64,000 bases of DNA from Oscillospiraceae bacterium. GTDB lineage: Bacteria; Bacillota; Clostridia; Oscillospirales; Ruminococcaceae. Made by a program: the position numbers and the translations under genes. The stretch lies in NCBI GenBank assembly GCA_009777835.1, contig WRKZ01000002.1, positions 1-64,000 of the forward strand, read 5' to 3'. Below the pieces are notes generated by a model, which made no database searches, was not told the origin of the DNA, and worked only from the letters and a program-made list of their open reading frames with translations. How positions within the stretch are numbered: the first letter of the stretch is position 1; every line of letters starts with the position of its first letter. Shown in pieces: positions 1 through 7,764 of the stretch.

Positions 1-1
1 C

Positions 2-1909
2 ACCTCCGAAACTTCATCGACTTCCGGCGATTCAAACACATCCGAAACCTCTGCAACTTCCGACAGCGACACCACGGCTTCGGGAACTACCGGAACTTCG
101 GAAAGTGCGACTTCGAGCGAGACCTCGACATCAACTTCTGCAACCTCAGAACAGCCCGGCAACGGTAAAATCGTCTACAATCTGCAAAATGACGACACCT
201 TCGGGAAAATCGGTTCGGTCAATGCAGGCGGACACAACTTTGTGCAAATCCGTGATGGTACAGTTACCGCAAACAACGAAACGAAAACCATTTCAATTGC
301 GGGAAGGGGCGGTTCATCCCAGGCACTCCAAATCTCTCTTGCGGGACTGGGTGCAGTCGAAGGCCACTCCTACCAATTCAGCTTTACCGGCAGAATTGAA
401 GTGGAAAACGGCAATTCAGGAAACCAAGATGTATGGGTGAGAGCGGCGGTCGCGAATTCCGGTGACAACATCGGCACCGACTACCTCGCACGGAGACAGG
501 ACGTTGCACCGGGTACATCGTTCACACTCACAACAGGGTTAATTACTCAAAGCACGATTGCTTCACAACTTGCGGCGAATCCGCTTACCGTATACAGATT
601 CGGCGGCGCATCGCAAAACACCTATGTAGTCACCGGAATAACAATCATGGTGTTCTGTCCGACGGGATGCCCCGGAAACAACTGCGGCGCATCAACATCG
701 GTCGATTTTAAGAGCCTTACGGCGGCACAACTGGTCGCGGATATAGGAATCGGCTGGAACCTCGGTAACGCATTCGACTCTCACAACGCCAACAACGGTA
801 CTATCGGTTACGGGCTCACTACAAGCATTTCCACCCTCGAAACCTTGTGGCACAGTAACCGACCCACCCAAAATTTGATTCGTTCGGTTAAAAGTCAAGG
901 GTTCAACACGATAAGAATCCCGGTGACCTGGTACAAAGTCGCCGACCCGAACAACAACTACGCAATTCGTGCGGAATGGATGGCACGGATTAAAGAAGTG
1001 GTTGACTGGGCAATTGAAGAGGATATGTATGTAATCCTCAACACCCATCATGAATATCCGCTGTACGACGGAATGCGTCAAAACGGCGACCTGAACCGTG
1101 CAAACGCAATGGTTACGTCATTCTGGACACAAATCGGTAACACTTTCAGAAATTATGACGAAAAACTGATTTTCGAAGGACTGAACGAACCGAGAGACCT
1201 GTCAATGCCTTCCGGAGTTTCCGGCGATAACAGGCTGTGGTATGGCGGTTGGTTATCCGATGACCCTGCAGGACAGCTTCCGGCGGGACACACCACGGCA
1301 CAAACCCTCTCGGAAGAACAACAGCACTTCCACTACACAAGGATTAATCAGCTTAACCAAACCTTCGTCAATGCGGTAAGAGCAACCGGAGGAAACAACG
1401 ACCACCGAATCCTTATGGTGACACCGTATGCGGCAAGCGGTCAGCGTTGGAATTCAAGAGGGCCGCTCGATAACTTCCGCCGACCGACCGACCCGAAAAA
1501 CCCCGATGTAAACAAATTCGCGCTGTCGATTCATATGTATGAGCCGATTACCTTTGCGATGAGCTCGGGAAGCAGTTATCAAGCATGGGGAACGGGAGAA
1601 TCCACCGAAGCCAGAATCATCACACTGTTTGACAGAATCCAGTCACGCGCACGCGATGCGAACATCAATATGCCGGTCATAATGGGTGAGTGGGGTTCGA
1701 CCAATAACAACAACACTGCTCAAAGGGCGACCCACGCCGAACTCTATGTGAAACACGGAACTTCCCGCGGTTTCAGAATGATTGTGTGGGATAACGCCGC
1801 AAACGGTACAGGGGAAGAAAACCTCGGACTGTTCAACCGTTCAAACGGAAACGTTAACAGCGGATACGGTGCGATTATCGACGCTATGAAACGCGGCAGA
1901 TGGAATTAG
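2..1909 (+). CDS. Glycoside hydrolase family 5 endoglucanase, 5'-truncated by the window edge
   Basis: This is the 3' part of a secreted family 5 glycoside hydrolase, most likely a cellulase cutting beta-1,4-glucan outside the cell. The frame is open from base 2, so the signal peptide lies outside the window. The first ~50 visible residues are a Ser/Thr/Glu linker. Residues about 55-220 look like a beta-sandwich carbohydrate-binding module. From about 235 a (beta/alpha)8 catalytic domain follows, with the motif GWNLGNAFD, the acid/base Glu in LNEPR (codon at 1187) and the nucleophile Glu in MGEWGS (codon at 1688). The protein stops soon after the catalytic domain and carries no dockerin. The family is firm; glucan as substrate is inferred, and mannan or xyloglucan remain possible. 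Confidence 0.93.
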   Translation, partial: TSETSSTSGDSNTSETSATSDSDTTASGTTGTSESATSSETSTSTSATSEQPGNGKIVYNLQNDDTFGKIGSVNAGGHNFVQIRDGTVTANNETKTISIAGRGGSSQALQISLAGLGAVEGHSYQFSFTGRIEVENGNSGNQDVWVRAAVANSGDNIGTDYLARRQDVAPGTSFTLTTGLITQSTIASQLAANPLTVYRFGGASQNTYVVTGITIMVFCPTGCPGNNCGASTSVDFKSLTAAQLVADIGIGWNLGNAFDSHNANNGTIGYGLTTSISTLETLWHSNRPTQNLIRSVKSQGFNTIRIPVTWYKVADPNNNYAIRAEWMARIKEVVDWAIEEDMYVILNTHHEYPLYDGMRQNGDLNRANAMVTSFWTQIGNTFRNYDEKLIFEGLNEPRDLSMPSGVSGDNRLWYGGWLSDDPAGQLPAGHTTAQTLSEEQQHFHYTRINQLNQTFVNAVRATGGNNDHRILMVTPYAASGQRWNSRGPLDNFRRPTDPKNPDVNKFALSIHMYEPITFAMSSGSSYQAWGTGESTEARIITLFDRIQSRARDANINMPVIMGEWGSTNNNNTAQRATHAELYVKHGTSRGFRMIVWDNAANGTGEENLGLFNRSNGNVNSGYGAIIDAMKRGRWN

Positions 1910-1914
1910 CCGAG

Positions 1915-2040
1915 AGCAAAACAAGAGCCGCAGTGCGACCGGCTCTGCCGGTCGGCAGGCGGCTTGACGAATCAAGAAGCAAAACAAGAGCCGCAGTGCG
2001 ACCGGCTTGACGAGTCAAGAAGCAAAACAATAGCCGATTG
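1915..2040. repeat. Tandem copies of a short hairpin element
   Basis: Three consecutive units begin with AGCAAAACAAGAGCC or a close variant (1915, 1978, 2021). The first two continue into GCAGTGCGACCGGC and end in GGCTTGACGA followed by a TCAAG. The first unit also carries an internal hairpin, GACCGGC-TCT-GCCGGTC. The same AGCAAAACAAG...GCTTGACGA frame recurs inside a gene at 39185-39216, so this is a dispersed element rather than chance. Confidence 0.7.
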
Positions 2041-2049
2041 TGAAAAGAC

Positions 2050-2083
2050 GGGGGTATCATTGGCGAGAATCAATGATACCTCC
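2050..2083 (+). terminator. Rho-independent terminator-like hairpin after the GH5 gene
   Basis: A perfect 10-bp stem, GGTATCATTG/CAATGATACC, with an 8-base loop extends to about 13 pairs including one G-T pair. It is followed by a short T-rich run (AACTTTTATT). It lies between the cellulase and the chemotaxis receptor, both on the plus strand. Confidence 0.6.
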
Positions 2084-2115
2084 AACTTTTATTACTTATT
2101 CAAAAGGGGGAGACC

Positions 2116-4173
2116 ATGAAAAAACTGTTTTCTTTCAAAAAAATGGCGACTAAAATCGCATTTCTCGTAACAGCCTCGGTGGTGATTGTCGGAGGCGCGG
2201 CTTGTGCGTATATGCAAACGAGAATCATTACCGAAATCGATAACCATGCCCGGCTGTATCTGCAATATCAACTGAAGTCTTCTGCGGAAGTAAGCGAAGA
2301 TGCGTTCAACGATGCCATGTACAAAGTCCATGCACTGAACGACTTTGCGGAGGTTGTTTTCGAACCCAATTTGTACATATCAAATCCCGAAAACTACTTT
2401 GACAATGTCGTGCGGGATGAAATGAACGACTACATCAGCAACATGGTGCGGAAAAGCAGATATATTTCAGCGGCTTACTTCGCAGTTGACCCGAATTTAG
2501 CGGGTTCCCCGTTAGTCAATGAAGTGTATTTCGAGCAGGACGGCAATGAAGTCGTTGAAGTCGAAGCGCAGACGTATGAAGAATATCAAGACAAGAATTC
2601 TCCCGATATAGAATGGTTTTACGGTCCGTTTACTTCGGGAAAACCGTACTGGACAGGGGTGTATATGTGGGAAGGTAACGGAATCCAAGGCTATTGCGTA
2701 AGCTACACCGAACCGCTTATCATCAACGGAAAGACCGTCGGGGTTGTCGGCGCGGATATCTTTATAGAGGATATTGAAGCTTCGATTGCGAACATTGAGC
2801 TGTACGAAACCGGGTTCGCTATGCTGAAAGACAACGACAACGTTTTCGTGGACTCAATCAAATCTTCGGCATTGAGTTCGGGCGATAAAGAATATCTTGA
2901 AAAAACCGCCACCGAGAACGGCGGAGAAGTGTTCTTGATTCGACTGGGCGGAAAAAAATATCTTGCGGCACAAATCGACCTGGCGAACGGATTCTCTATG
3001 TATGCAATCGTACCGCAGGGAGAAGCTATGGCGGAAGTCACCGCTTCTATGATTCGGTTTGCGATTATCTTCATTTCGGTTGTAATATTAGTGGTGATTG
3101 GTTCGTACTTTATCGGGAAGAAGTTCAGCAGACCGGTGGTCACGCTGACTGATTTCTTGAGCAAAGCGGGAAAAACCGGGGATATCGTGCTAACCCCGAA
3201 TGAAGAACGGGTTCTGACGGAATTAACACTGCTTTCCGACGAAATCGGGCAGTGTGCGGGGGCATCGCGGGAATTCTTTCGTCACGTAAACAACATCGCA
3301 GTGTTGCTTGAATCGGTCTCACAAGGGGACTTGACGGTCAAGTCGGAGGTACTTTCCGAAAGGGATATACTCGGCAAGTCACTCACCCACATGATTGATA
3401 AACTGGGTGAATTGTTCGGCGAAATCGATATGTCATCCGACCATGTTACTTCAGGGGCGGCGCAAATCGCCGACGGTGCGAGTTTGTTGGCATCGGGTTC
3501 GACCCAACAGGCGGCAACACTGGAGGAACTCTCGGCTTCGATTGCCGATATTTCCAACAAGAGTATTCAAAACGCCGAACGTACCGGTGAAGCTTCATCG
3601 TTGGCGGTAAAAATCATGCAAAAAGCCGAAAAGGGCAGCACCCAAATGACCAACATGATTACCGCAGTTAACGAAATAAACGAAGCGAACCAGAGCATCT
3701 CGAAGGTAATCAAGGCTATAGACGATATTGCATTCCAAACCAACATACTCGCGCTTAACGCCGCGGTCGAGGCGGCGCGGGCAGGTGCGGCGGGAAAAGG
3801 ATTCGCGGTTGTAGCGGAAGAAGTCCGTAACCTTGCGGCGAAGAGTGCGCAATCAGCGAAAGAGACCGAAATGCTGATTGCTAATTCCATGGAAAAAGCC
3901 GAACTGGGAACGCAAATCGCGAACGAAACCGCAGAAAGCCTTAAAGAAATAGTCGAAGGGATTGAGACGAGCAGTGAAATCATCGCTGAAATCGCCCGTT
4001 CATCAGACGAACAGACCGGGGCGGTCGGGCATATCAACACCGCCGTTAACGAGGTGACTTTGGTGGTTCAACAGAACTCCGCCACATCGGAGCAGAGTGC
4101 GGCTTCCTCTCAAGAGATGAGCGAGCGCTCCTTCCAACTGAAAGAACTGATTAAACAGTTTAGGTTGAAGTAA
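2116..4173 (+). CDS. Methyl-accepting chemotaxis protein with extracellular Cache sensor
   Basis: Transmembrane chemoreceptor that senses a small ligand outside the cell and controls the CheA kinase. A first membrane helix lies near residues 13-33, followed by a roughly 280-residue extracellular double-Cache-type domain. A second helix (about 315-336) leads to a HAMP-like linker and a long cytoplasmic coiled-coil signalling domain. The almost invariant hairpin tip is present ([14 protein letters not shown], then [12 protein letters not shown]). At 685 residues it has normal length for the class. The start is supported by AAGGGGGAG just upstream of the ATG. It is a single-gene unit between two hairpins. 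The ligand cannot be told from sequence. Other chemotaxis genes are not in the window. Confidence 0.95.
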   Translation: MKKLFSFKKMATKIAFLVTASVVIVGGAACAYMQTRIITEIDNHARLYLQYQLKSSAEVSEDAFNDAMYKVHALNDFAEVVFEPNLYISNPENYFDNVVRDEMNDYISNMVRKSRYISAAYFAVDPNLAGSPLVNEVYFEQDGNEVVEVEAQTYEEYQDKNSPDIEWFYGPFTSGKPYWTGVYMWEGNGIQGYCVSYTEPLIINGKTVGVVGADIFIEDIEASIANIELYETGFAMLKDNDNVFVDSIKSSALSSGDKEYLEKTATENGGEVFLIRLGGKKYLAAQIDLANGFSMYAIVPQGEAMAEVTASMIRFAIIFISVVILVVIGSYFIGKKFSRPVVTLTDFLSKAGKTGDIVLTPNEERVLTELTLLSDEIGQCAGASREFFRHVNNIAVLLESVSQGDLTVKSEVLSERDILGKSLTHMIDKLGELFGEIDMSSDHVTSGAAQIADGASLLASGSTQQAATLEELSASIADISNKSIQNAERTGEASSLAVKIMQKAEKGSTQMTNMITAVNEINEANQSISKVIKAIDDIAFQTNILALNAAVEAARAGAAGKGFAVVAEEVRNLAAKSAQSAKETEMLIANSMEKAELGTQIANETAESLKEIVEGIETSSEIIAEIARSSDEQTGAVGHINTAVNEVTLVVQQNSATSEQSAASSQEMSERSFQLKELIKQFRLK

Positions 4174-4186
4174 AATTAAGACTTTC

Positions 4187-4216
4187 AAAAAAACCGGGAA
4201 GCTTCCCGGTTTTTTC
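4187..4216 (+). terminator. Strong Rho-independent terminator of the chemoreceptor gene
   Basis: A perfect palindrome, ACCGGGAAGCTTCCCGGT, is preceded by a run of A and followed by TTTTTT, the classic intrinsic terminator form. The A-run would let it work in both directions. Confidence 0.92.
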
Positions 4217-4234
4217 TGTTTTTAAATCATTGTA

Positions 4235-4261
4235 ACACATTTTCGGCGTTTACATATAGTA
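4235..4261 (+). promoter_or_regulatory. Possible sporulation sigma-K-like promoter
   Basis: CATATAGTA at 4253-4261 fits the sigma-K -10 pattern CATANNNTA, and an AC dinucleotide 16 bases upstream fits its short -35. The match lies about 40 bases before the start of a Cys-rich peptide that could be a coat component. No sigma-A-like promoter is evident here. The motif is short and could occur by chance. Confidence 0.3.
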
Positions 4262-4304
4262 GAGCATGAAACGTTTCACAAACTTTTAGAAGGAGGAAAA
4301 GACA

Positions 4305-4466
4305 ATGTTCGGAAATAATAATTGCTGCTGGATTATTCTCATTCTGCTCTTCTGTTGCGGCGGATTCGGCGGAAACGGCTGTGGAAACGGTTGCGGATGC
4401 GGCTGTGGAAACGGTTGCGGAAACGGCTGCGGCTGCGGAAACGGTTGTGGAAACAACTGCTGCTAA
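4305..4466 (+). CDS. Small Cys/Gly-rich protein with one hydrophobic helix
   Basis: A 53-residue peptide with AAGGAGG placed eight bases before the ATG. It starts MFGNNNCCW, has a short hydrophobic stretch (IILILLF), and then runs of C-G, G-N-G-C and C-G-C-G ending in NNCC. Similar peptides in Clostridia are often labelled chorion-class high-cysteine proteins by analogy only; their function is unknown. The tandem Cys-Gly pattern suggests a cross-linked surface or spore-coat material, and a sigma-K-like promoter motif precedes it, but that role is inference. It forms its own transcription unit between two terminators. Confidence 0.75.
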   Translation: MFGNNNCCWIILILLFCCGGFGGNGCGNGCGCGCGNGCGNGCGCGNGCGNNCC

Positions 4467-4506
4467 TCCCACCCTACGCTCTCTCCTACGTCTTCTTACT
4501 TAACGC

Positions 4507-4538
4507 AAAACCTCGGCGGAAAAATCTGCCGAGGTTTT
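4507..4538. terminator. Intrinsic terminator between convergent genes
   Basis: The arms AAAACCTCGGC and GCCGAGGTTTT form an 11-bp stem flanked by A on one side and T on the other. It can terminate both the Cys-rich gene on the plus strand and the LRR gene on the minus strand. Confidence 0.85.
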
Positions 4539-4564
4539 CGTGTTGAGTTTGACGTTATCAATTA

Positions 4565-6157
4565 TCAATTATTAATATCAATCAAATTCGCCATTCCCGC
4601 TAATTTCTTCAGAATCTCGAACACATCTGCGATTGCAGGGGACTCCCCGCCGGTGATTCGTGCGGCGTTCCACGCGGGAGTATCGGGTTTGACTACGCTT
4701 TCCATGCCGGCGAGATATTTGAGGATTTCGAGGGCATCAGCTATCCCGATTGTGTCATTTCCCAGTACATGACCGGGACTTAACTTCCCGAATCCGACAA
4801 TAGTGTATCTGCCGAGTCCGGAATTTCTATATGCCGACATCGCGCTTATGGGAACGTATATTGTCAAAGAATCATCAAACATACGGTTAGTAGATGGTGG
4901 AATTGCCCCCGTAAAAATCACTGAAACCAACGACGTGCAACCATAGAACGCATAATTTCCTATTCCCTCAACGCTACTGGGGATTATGATTGAAGTCAAG
5001 GAGATACAATCATAGAACACCGACTGTCCTATCCACGTAACACTGTCGGGGATTATAATCGAAGTCAATGACCTGCAACCTGCAAACACCAAACTTTCTA
5101 TACTCGTAACACTGTTCGGAATCGTAATTGAAATCAAAGACGTGCAATCATAGAACACCGAATATCCTATCCACGTAACACTGTCGGGGATTGTGATTGA
5201 AGTTAAGGACGTACAGCCCTCGAATGCCGAATCTCCTATCCTCGTAACGCTGTTACCTATTGTGATTGAAGTCAAAGACGTGCAACCCCGGAACGCATTT
5301 TCTCCTATACTCGTAACGCTGTCGGGGATTGTAATCGAAGTCAAAGACGTGCAACCTCGGAACGCATTTTCTCCTATACTCGTAACGCTGTCGGGGATTG
5401 TAATCGAAGTCAAAGAGGTACAACCATAGAACGCATAACTCCCTATACTCGTAACGCTGTTACCTATTGTGATTGAAGTCAATGACGTGCAATCCCGGAA
5501 TGCATAATTTCCTATCATCGTAACGCTATCGGGAATTGTAATCGAAGTCAAAGAGGTACAACCATAGAACGCATCTTCTCCTATCCTCTCAACGCTGTTG
5601 CCTATTGTGATTGAAGTCAACGACCTGCAACCCCTAAACGCATCTTCTCCTATCCTCTCAACGCTGTTGCCTATTGTGATTGAAGTCAATGACGTGCAAC
5701 CCCTGAACGCATAACTCCCTATAATCGTAACACTGTCGGGGATTATGATTGAATTCAAAGAGGTACAACCATAGAACGCATAACTCCCTATACTCGTAAC
5801 GCTGTTACCTATTGTGATTGAAGTCAAAGACGTGCAATCCCGGAATGCATAATTTCCTATTCTCTCAACGCTATCGGGAATTGTAATTGAAGTCAATGAC
5901 GTGCAACCCCAGAACGCATCTTCTCCTATCATCGTAACACTGTCGGGGATTTCTACTGTAAGTACATCGGTGGGATTTATGCCACCTCGGCTACTCCAAC
6001 CCCTAGTTCCGTCATTAGTAGTGACAGTGAGCGTTCCGGTTGAACGGTCGAAACTCCAACCGTTGCCGGAGACTACGTTTGCCTCGACAATCACCGCCGG
6101 AATCGCCGAAATTACCATTACCACTGCAAGAATCGTTGAAATAATTCGTTTTTTCAT
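4565..6157 (-). CDS. Secreted BspA-like leucine-rich-repeat protein with dockerin-like C-terminal repeats
   Basis: Surface protein with a signal peptide (MKKRIISTILAVVMVISAIPA, cleaved after about residue 26) and about 16 tandem 23-residue LRR_5 repeats of the form SVTSIGEYAFxGCTSLTSITIPD. The C-terminal pair GIADALEILKYLAGM and AIADVFEILKKLAGM resembles degenerate type I dockerin segments with few Ca-binding acidic residues. Such proteins bind host or plant surfaces in other gut bacteria; here the target is unknown. An upstream in-frame ATG lies at 6163, but GGGGG sits only two bases before it and eight bases before the ATG at 6157, so 6157 is preferred. The promoter is at 6203-6231. Confidence 0.88.
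   Translation of the reverse strand: MKKRIISTILAVVMVISAIPAVIVEANVVSGNGWSFDRSTGTLTVTTNDGTRGWSSRGGINPTDVLTVEIPDSVTMIGEDAFWGCTSLTSITIPDSVERIGNYAFRDCTSLTSITIGNSVTSIGSYAFYGCTSLNSIIIPDSVTIIGSYAFRGCTSLTSITIGNSVERIGEDAFRGCRSLTSITIGNSVERIGEDAFYGCTSLTSITIPDSVTMIGNYAFRDCTSLTSITIGNSVTSIGSYAFYGCTSLTSITIPDSVTSIGENAFRGCTSLTSITIPDSVTSIGENAFRGCTSLTSITIGNSVTRIGDSAFEGCTSLTSITIPDSVTWIGYSVFYDCTSLISITIPNSVTSIESLVFAGCRSLTSIIIPDSVTWIGQSVFYDCISLTSIIIPSSVEGIGNYAFYGCTSLVSVIFTGAIPPSTNRMFDDSLTIYVPISAMSAYRNSGLGRYTIVGFGKLSPGHVLGNDTIGIADALEILKYLAGMESVVKPDTPAWNAARITGGESPAIADVFEILKKLAGMANLIDINN
4890..5975. repeat. 69-bp tandem coding repeats (LRR_5 units)
   Basis: The LRR gene body is built of about sixteen 69-bp units that differ by only a few bases, each encoding one 23-residue repeat. 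Several neighbouring units are nearly identical (for example around 5260-5400 and 5580-5700). Repeat number is therefore likely to change by slippage or recombination, and assembly here deserves caution. Confidence 0.85.
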
Positions 6158-6202
6158 GTTCATCTCCCCCTGTTGACAATATTGATTAATTTCCTTTTTT
6201 TG

Positions 6203-6231
6203 ATTCTATCATATTTTGGAAAAAAAGTCAA
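6203..6231 (-). promoter_or_regulatory. Sigma-A promoter of the LRR protein gene
   Basis: On the minus strand TTGACT, 17 bases, then TAGAAT. This gives a leader of about 40 bases before the LRR gene. Confidence 0.65.
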
Positions 6232-6254
6232 TCCCGCAAAAGGAAAAAATCCGC

Positions 6255-6284
6255 TTGACAAAATGTGAGCGAATATGATATAAT
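6255..6284 (+). promoter_or_regulatory. Consensus promoter of the holin-like toxin mRNA
   Basis: TTGACA, 18 bases, TATAAT, with an extended -10 (TGATATAAT). Transcription would begin near 6291 and give a leader of about 60 bases before the toxin start codon. Confidence 0.85.
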
Positions 6285-6351
6285 ATTCTTTAGTAAGGGT
6301 ACACCTACACGGTGGCGGTCGAATCTTCCCTCTGTAAAGGGGGTGAGTTGC

Positions 6352-6438
6352 ATGACTACATTAGAGATTTTTACTTTAATAATAGTTATCTGCTATGTCA
6401 TTGAATTAATGCAGAACAACAATAACCAAAAGAAATAA
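6352..6438 (+). CDS. Holin-like small hydrophobic toxin of a type I toxin-antitoxin locus
   Basis: A 28-residue peptide beginning MTTLEIFTLIIVICYVIEL and ending in a polar NNNNQKK tail: one membrane helix with a charged C-terminus, as in the putative holin-like toxin family (Fst/TxpA-like). AAGGGGGTGAG stands just before the ATG. A consensus promoter drives it and a second, equally strong promoter fires the other way through its 3' end, the layout of type I systems. Overproduced peptides of this family depolarise or disturb the membrane; an antisense RNA normally blocks translation. The toxin call rests on peptide form plus locus architecture. A harmless membrane peptide is the alternative. 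Confidence 0.75.
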   Translation: MTTLEIFTLIIVICYVIELMQNNNNQKK

Positions 6439-6513
6439 CCGCCCTGCCTAAGAAGCTGCGGTTATTTCAACGCAATCTTTGAGGGCGACCGTCATACGGT
6501 GTGCCCTTACCTA
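6430..6513 (-). ncRNA. Predicted antisense antitoxin RNA of the type I locus
   Basis: A minus-strand RNA starting about seven bases past the -10 at 6520 would cover 6513 down to the shared hairpin near 6433. Its 5' part folds into AGGGC/GCCCT with an inner ACCGT-CAT-ACGGT hairpin. The hexamer ACGGTG occurs in the toxin leader (about 6309-6315) and again at 6496-6501, so the RNA could pair with the toxin leader as well as with the shared terminator. The ends are estimated from the promoter and hairpin. Confidence 0.6.
6433..6467. terminator. Hairpin overlapping the toxin stop codon, shared by both RNAs
   Basis: A 10-bp stem AAATAACCGC/GCGGTTATTT with a 15-base loop. In the related par/Fst systems a bidirectional terminator at this place ends both RNAs and its loop is the first contact between toxin mRNA and antitoxin RNA. 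Confidence 0.6.
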
Positions 6514-6519
6514 TTTCCT

Positions 6520-6548
6520 ATTATAACACGCTTCCGCGCTCTTGTCAA
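6520..6548 (-). promoter_or_regulatory. Consensus promoter of the antitoxin RNA
   Basis: On the minus strand TTGACA (6543-6548), exactly 17 bases, TATAAT (6520-6525). No open reading frame follows, which fits a promoter for a non-coding RNA. Confidence 0.85.
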
Positions 6549-6577
6549 TACCTTTTTCGAATTTCTTCAACAAAACC

Positions 6578-6598
6578 TCACCCCCGACAAGGGGGTGA
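6578..6598 (-). terminator. Hairpin after the small minus-strand gene
   Basis: TCACCCCC-GACAA-GGGGGTGA forms an 8-bp stem. Read on the minus strand it is followed by GGTTTTG, a short T-run. Confidence 0.55.
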
Positions 6599-6604
6599 AC
6601 TTGT

Positions 6605-6793
6605 TCACCGAACACGTTCCTCCCGAAACGCCTTGAAAGCTTCAATCTCATCAGTAGTCGGCTCGTCCTCCTCTATATCGTCCCACGTTTTGATTTTCAA
6701 CGAAAACGTATCCTTTGCATAAAGAAGAATTTGCATTGCTTCGTTCTCCCCTACAAAATCCAGTATACTCAATAATTGCTGTTTTGCTGTCAT
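6605..6793 (-). CDS. Small acidic protein of unknown function, possibly antitoxin-like
   Basis: A 62-residue protein starting MTAKQQLLSILDF. The start at 6793 is chosen because GGGGGAGGAG precedes it at good spacing, although the frame is open further upstream. The N-terminal half is predicted helical (QQLLSILDFVGENEAMQILLYA) and the C-terminal half is strongly acidic (WDDIEEDEPTTDEIEAFKAF). Small proteins of this shape often serve as antitoxins of type II modules, but no toxin gene is adjacent, so this is only a resemblance. It has its own hairpin terminator. Confidence 0.65.
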   Translation of the reverse strand: MTAKQQLLSILDFVGENEAMQILLYAKDTFSLKIKTWDDIEEDEPTTDEIEAFKAFREERVR

Positions 6794-6847
6794 GATTCTC
6801 CTCCCCCTCTTTATATCACCCCCATTACTCATCAACCCCCTCAAACC

Positions 6848-6877
6848 TCACCCCCCACACCAAAGTGCAGGGGGTGA
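6848..6877 (-). terminator. Hairpin after the pilin-like gene
   Basis: TCACCCCC/GGGGGTGA with a 14-base loop, very similar to the hairpin at 6578-6598. The T-run on the minus strand is weak. Confidence 0.45.
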
Positions 6878-6903
6878 ATGTTTACTTAGTTACGAAATGT
6901 GGA

Positions 6904-7452
6904 TTAATCGCCGCCGTCACCTTGAGGGAGAGGGGGATAAGTTCCGAAAATGCGGTTTCTTCCGCGGTCACCTTGAACAGCATCCCAAGCGTCACCGTCC
7001 CACGTAGCCAAATCATGTCCTGTACCGAAGTCCCATGCTACAGCGATAATCGCGCCGCGGTCATCAGTGTAGATGACACCTTCGCCCGCACTCAAACTCG
7101 GAGTTTCGCTGTTGAAAGCTTCCACGTATTCCTCGGTAGCGTCACTGATTTCAGCAGCAGCCCCTGTTGCTTTAGTGATTGTAGCTGTATTTCCGGTAGG
7201 AACACCACCGCTATAAGCCGAAGCCCACGTGTCCCTATTGTTGCTGTCAAACGTGGACATGATTGACGACAACGAGTTATGGATGGTTTTCGCTTCCGAG
7301 TCTGCCGATGAAATACGAGAGTTGGTTACGTAGTTCATCAGAATCGGGATGAGGATTGCCGCTAACACGGCGATGATTGCGATTACCACAATCAGTTCGA
7401 TAAGGGTGAAACCCTTCTTGGCCTTCATGGCCTGTAATTTTCTGATAGTCAT
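6904..7452 (-). CDS. Type IV pilin-like / pseudopilin protein
   Basis: A 182-residue protein with the class III prepilin signal KKGFTLIELIVVIAIIAVL: a short basic leader, cleavage after Gly before Phe, Glu at mature position 5, then a long hydrophobic helix. After cleavage and N-methylation such subunits assemble into type IV pili, competence pseudopili or secretion pseudopili. The C-terminal domain is Gly/Asp/Thr-rich with no disulfide pair. AAGGAGG precedes the ATG. No prepilin peptidase, ATPase or platform protein lies nearby, so the machine it belongs to is encoded elsewhere. Confidence 0.85.
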   Translation of the reverse strand: MTIRKLQAMKAKKGFTLIELIVVIAIIAVLAAILIPILMNYVTNSRISSADSEAKTIHNSLSSIMSTFDSNNRDTWASAYSGGVPTGNTATITKATGAAAEISDATEEYVEAFNSETPSLSAGEGVIYTDDRGAIIAVAWDFGTGHDLATWDGDAWDAVQGDRGRNRIFGTYPPLPQGDGGD

Positions 7453-7493
7453 GAAAATTACCTCCTTCTTTAGTAATACTAAAATTTTTTATG

Positions 7494-7513
7494 TTTAACC
7501 TCGCAAGGTTAAA
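7494..7513 (-). terminator. Hairpin that appears to be the original terminator of the adjacent small-protein gene
   Basis: TTTAACCT-CGCA-AGGTTAAA, followed on the minus strand by CATAAAAAATTTT. The insertion at 7523-7581 now separates it from the small gene; without the insertion it would directly follow a TAA stop. Confidence 0.5.
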
Positions 7514-7593
7514 TCCGTGATTAGGGTGTCAAGCAACCTGCCGTCGGGCAAAGCCCGCCGCGCCGTTGCTCTTCTTTCAGCAAATCCGTGATT
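7511..7593. repeat. Short palindromic element flanked by a 12-bp direct repeat
   Basis: The direct repeats AAATCCGTGATT lie at 7511-7522 and 7582-7593. Between them sits a nested hairpin: outer arms AGCAAC/GTTGCT, inner CGGGC-AAA-GCCCG. Read on the minus strand it ends in GCTTGACA, the signature shared with elements elsewhere in the window. The insertion changed the end of the neighbouring small gene (see 7577-7750). Confidence 0.65.
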
Positions 7594-7750
7594 GGGTTTT
7601 CTGCCATGCCAGAAACTGCTCATCTACATATGCCACATCAACCGGGTCCATAATCGACCGTTGTCGAAGAAGAGCTTCTTCCAGACCGACAACTTTAATA
7701 TCCATATTCTGATGTTTAAGCATTAGTAAATCATGGTACGATGACTTCAA
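7577..7750 (-). CDS. Small protein of the 60-residue paralogous family (member A2)
   Basis: A 57-residue protein with a TTG start and AAGGAG six bases upstream. It contains the family pattern: LLMLKHQNMDIKVVGLEEAL, then MDPVDVAYVDE. It matches the proteins at 7975-8175, 53611-53802 and 53841-54026 in the order Leu-rich helix, K-x-x-N-x-x-I-x-V-x-GL, helix, E/D-x-VA-x-V-E/D. The function is unknown. The last residue and TGA stop come from the inserted element; without it the frame would end SRI-TAA at the 12-bp repeat. It is third in a minus-strand cluster driven by the promoter at 8195-8223. Confidence 0.72.
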   Translation of the reverse strand: MKSSYHDLLMLKHQNMDIKVVGLEEALLRQRSIMDPVDVAYVDEQFLAWQKTQSRIC

Positions 7751-7764
7751 ATCAAACTCCTTGT

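Noticed and set aside
4900-5975. Regular 69-bp repeats looked at first like a CRISPR array
   Set aside because: There are no unique spacers, the units encode LRR_5 repeats in one continuous frame, and no cas genes are present.
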